From the NCBI GenBank assembly GCA_964401685.1, contig CAYNZH010000021.1:1-37160 (forward strand): 37,160 nt of DNA, in the 5' to 3' direction. Made by a program: the position numbers and the translations under genes. This DNA comes from DASRQK01 sp964401685 (GTDB taxonomy: Bacteria > Bacteroidota > Bacteroidia > Sphingobacteriales > Sphingobacteriaceae). Positions 36,141 through 37,160 of the stretch are shown here, in pieces; position 1 is the stretch's first letter, and each line of letters starts with the position of its first letter. Below the pieces are notes generated by a model. It worked only from the letters and a program-made list of their open reading frames with translations. It was not told where the DNA came from and did no database searches.

Positions 36141-36818
36141 CGGACTGTAACGCTCGTATCGGGATCGGAGTTTTACGAGCCGCCCGTCTTCAAACAACAG
36201 ATCCAGTCGCATAACCTGGTTACTGTCAATGGAAAAATTGAAATTCCAAAGGAGTGATCGTTCCTGGAAATGATCGTACGGCTTGCCCAGATTCTTCTCG
36301 AACATCCCAATATACTGAAACAGCGAAGTATAGCGTCCGTCCGCGTTCAGTTTGACGAGCTTAGGGTAAATGTTTTCGACCGGGTCGCCCACCCGAAGTG
36401 CATTTGAAGCGCCTTGAGGCCAGGACGTCAGCTGTTGTCCATCCCGGTTGTAGATCGATTTGATCTTGTGATTCTCGAAGTAAATTTGCCCTCCATGTTT
36501 GCTGCTGGGTTTTTCATCAAATAACAAGGAGTTGTACAGAGGAATTCTATCCTTGAGATCTGCAATACTGTTGTTGAGAAAACCGGTAACGGCCAGGTAG
36601 GCGGTCGGGTCATTTTCTTGAGCAAAGGACTGAAGATCGGAATACACTTTTTCAGCTGGATCGCCAATGTGAACATTATACCTGCTGCCTTGCACAAGAC
36701 TGTCTAGAATGATCTCTACCGGTTCTGGTGGTTCGACAATAATCAATGGCACGGTTGGGTTTTTTTCGCAGGAACCCAACGCGAAAAGGAGCAACAAAAG
36801 AAAAGGGGAGTACTTCAT
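36132..36818 (-). CDS. Lipoprotein with duplicated GDP-x-E motif (hypothetical)
   Basis: A 228-residue protein with a lipoprotein signal (LLLFALGSC, Cys17) followed by a Pro-rich linker (VEPPEPVEI, 28-36). Two similar segments, HIGDPAEKVYSDL (50-62) and RVGDPVENIYPKL (142-154), lie 92 residues apart. Each has the pattern hydrophobic-Gly-Asp-Pro-x-Glu-x-hydrophobic-Tyr-x-x-Leu, reminiscent of the SmpA/BamE-type two-layer fold, which suggests a tandem duplication. The rest alternates strands and helices, ending LRSRYERYSPLP. I do not recognise a named family. Likely anchored in the envelope. The gene ends 60 bases before the phosphoesterase start. Confidence 0.65.
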   Translation of the reverse strand: MKYSPFLLLLLFALGSCEKNPTVPLIIVEPPEPVEIILDSLVQGSRYNVHIGDPAEKVYSDLQSFAQENDPTAYLAVTGFLNNSIADLKDRIPLYNSLLFDEKPSSKHGGQIYFENHKIKSIYNRDGQQLTSWPQGASNALRVGDPVENIYPKLVKLNADGRYTSLFQYIGMFEKNLGKPYDHFQERSLLWNFNFSIDSNQVMRLDLLFEDGRLVKLRSRYERYSPLP

Positions 36819-36896
36819 GGTTATCGTTTTTATCCCTTAAACGGAGTAGCCGCCCAAAACGCTACAATCCTCACGCGTCAGCAGCCACCCGAAAAA

Positions 36897-37160
36897 TTAG
36901 AGACCTCTTTTGGCGCTTTCCATGGAAATAAATTCCGGAAGGTAATCCGGAGTGCAGCCTTTGGAAACCATTTGGCCCTTGAACAAGCCTGTTTCTCTCC
37001 CGATGGCGATACAGCGCTTGCGGAATTCCTTCTCGAAAACCCCGATCCAGCCTGTCGTGAAATTCATCGCCCACTGGACTTCCTTGGCTTCGCTTTCTAT
37101 GCGCTCTTCGACAATTTCCAAAAGTTCCTGGCTATTTGGCTGAATCTTCCCCATCCACCG
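36897..37160 (-). CDS. C-terminal part of a probable DNA-alkylation-repair-like protein, cut by the window edge
   Basis: The frame is open to the right edge (RWMGKIQPNSQELLEIV), so the N-terminus lies outside. The visible 88 residues contain VQWAMNFTTGWIGV, a basic helix FRKRCIAIGRETGLF and VSKGCTPDYLPEFI. These recall the end of AlkD-like HEAT-repeat DNA alkylation repair proteins, where an IG-x-x-G segment is followed by a G-C-T/S-x-P motif. The match is from memory and the fragment is short, so the family is tentative. The Met at 37154 is probably internal. Confidence 0.5.
   Translation of the reverse strand, partial: RWMGKIQPNSQELLEIVEERIESEAKEVQWAMNFTTGWIGVFEKEFRKRCIAIGRETGLFKGQMVSKGCTPDYLPEFISMESAKRGL

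Overview
The window reads as a draft scaffold from a Bacteroidota bacterium, most likely Sphingobacteriaceae or a close relative (inferred from gene content; no rRNA or other marker is present). Supporting signs are a FecI/FecR/TonB receptor cascade with an STN domain, MacB-type permeases, DUF1648 and GIN-type proteins, and promoters of the TTTG-N19-TAnnTTTG type. Start codons mostly lack strong Shine-Dalgarno sequences and sit behind A-rich stretches. Two 100-base N runs mark scaffold joins. No tRNA, rRNA, CRISPR array, transposase or phage gene was seen.

Layout. (1) 1-3.7 kb: a DUF1801 protein and an SRAP protein (minus), then a MacB/FtsX permease broken by an internal deletion and flanked by an 82-bp direct repeat. 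(2) 3.7-18.9 kb: a glycogen/trehalose metabolism island. Plus strand: glgX - treZ - treY::malQ fusion. Minus strand: glgE - treS::maltokinase fusion - glgB. The two operons converge with no base between their stop codons. Together they encode a complete loop. GlgX, TreY and TreZ turn glycogen into trehalose, and MalQ recycles short maltodextrins. TreS and maltokinase turn trehalose into maltose and then maltose-1-phosphate. GlgE polymerises this and GlgB branches the product. The ADP-glucose route (glgC, glgA) is absent from the window. (3) 19.0-21.3 kb: a DUF1648 membrane protein, a small glycine-rich membrane protein and a lipoprotein PQQ-type sugar dehydrogenase.

(4) 21.7-31.6 kb: a six-gene plus-strand operon with an ECF sigma factor, FecR anti-sigma factor, STN-type TonB-dependent receptor, DUF4876-like lipoprotein, DUF6850-like outer-membrane barrel and a secreted clan-CD (gingipain/caspase-like) cysteine peptidase homologue with a helical-repeat tail. 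It has no SusD and no glycoside hydrolase, so it is not a polysaccharide utilisation locus. It is the best candidate here for an undescribed cell-surface system. (5) 31.8-34.4 kb (minus): ABC ATPase - permease (contains a gap) - YtrA-type GntR regulator - GIN-like periplasmic protein (crossed by an artefactual gap). A clear promoter is overlapped by an inverted repeat likely to be the regulator's operator. (6) 34.8-37.2 kb (minus): a purple-acid-phosphatase-like phosphoesterase, a lipoprotein with a duplicated GDP motif, and the C-terminal part of a probable DNA-alkylation-repair-like protein running off the right edge.

A family of intergenic palindromic elements built on TTGTACAATG recurs through the window. 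Two copies are colinear over 78 bp and fold into the same hairpin, and partial copies lie at other gene borders.
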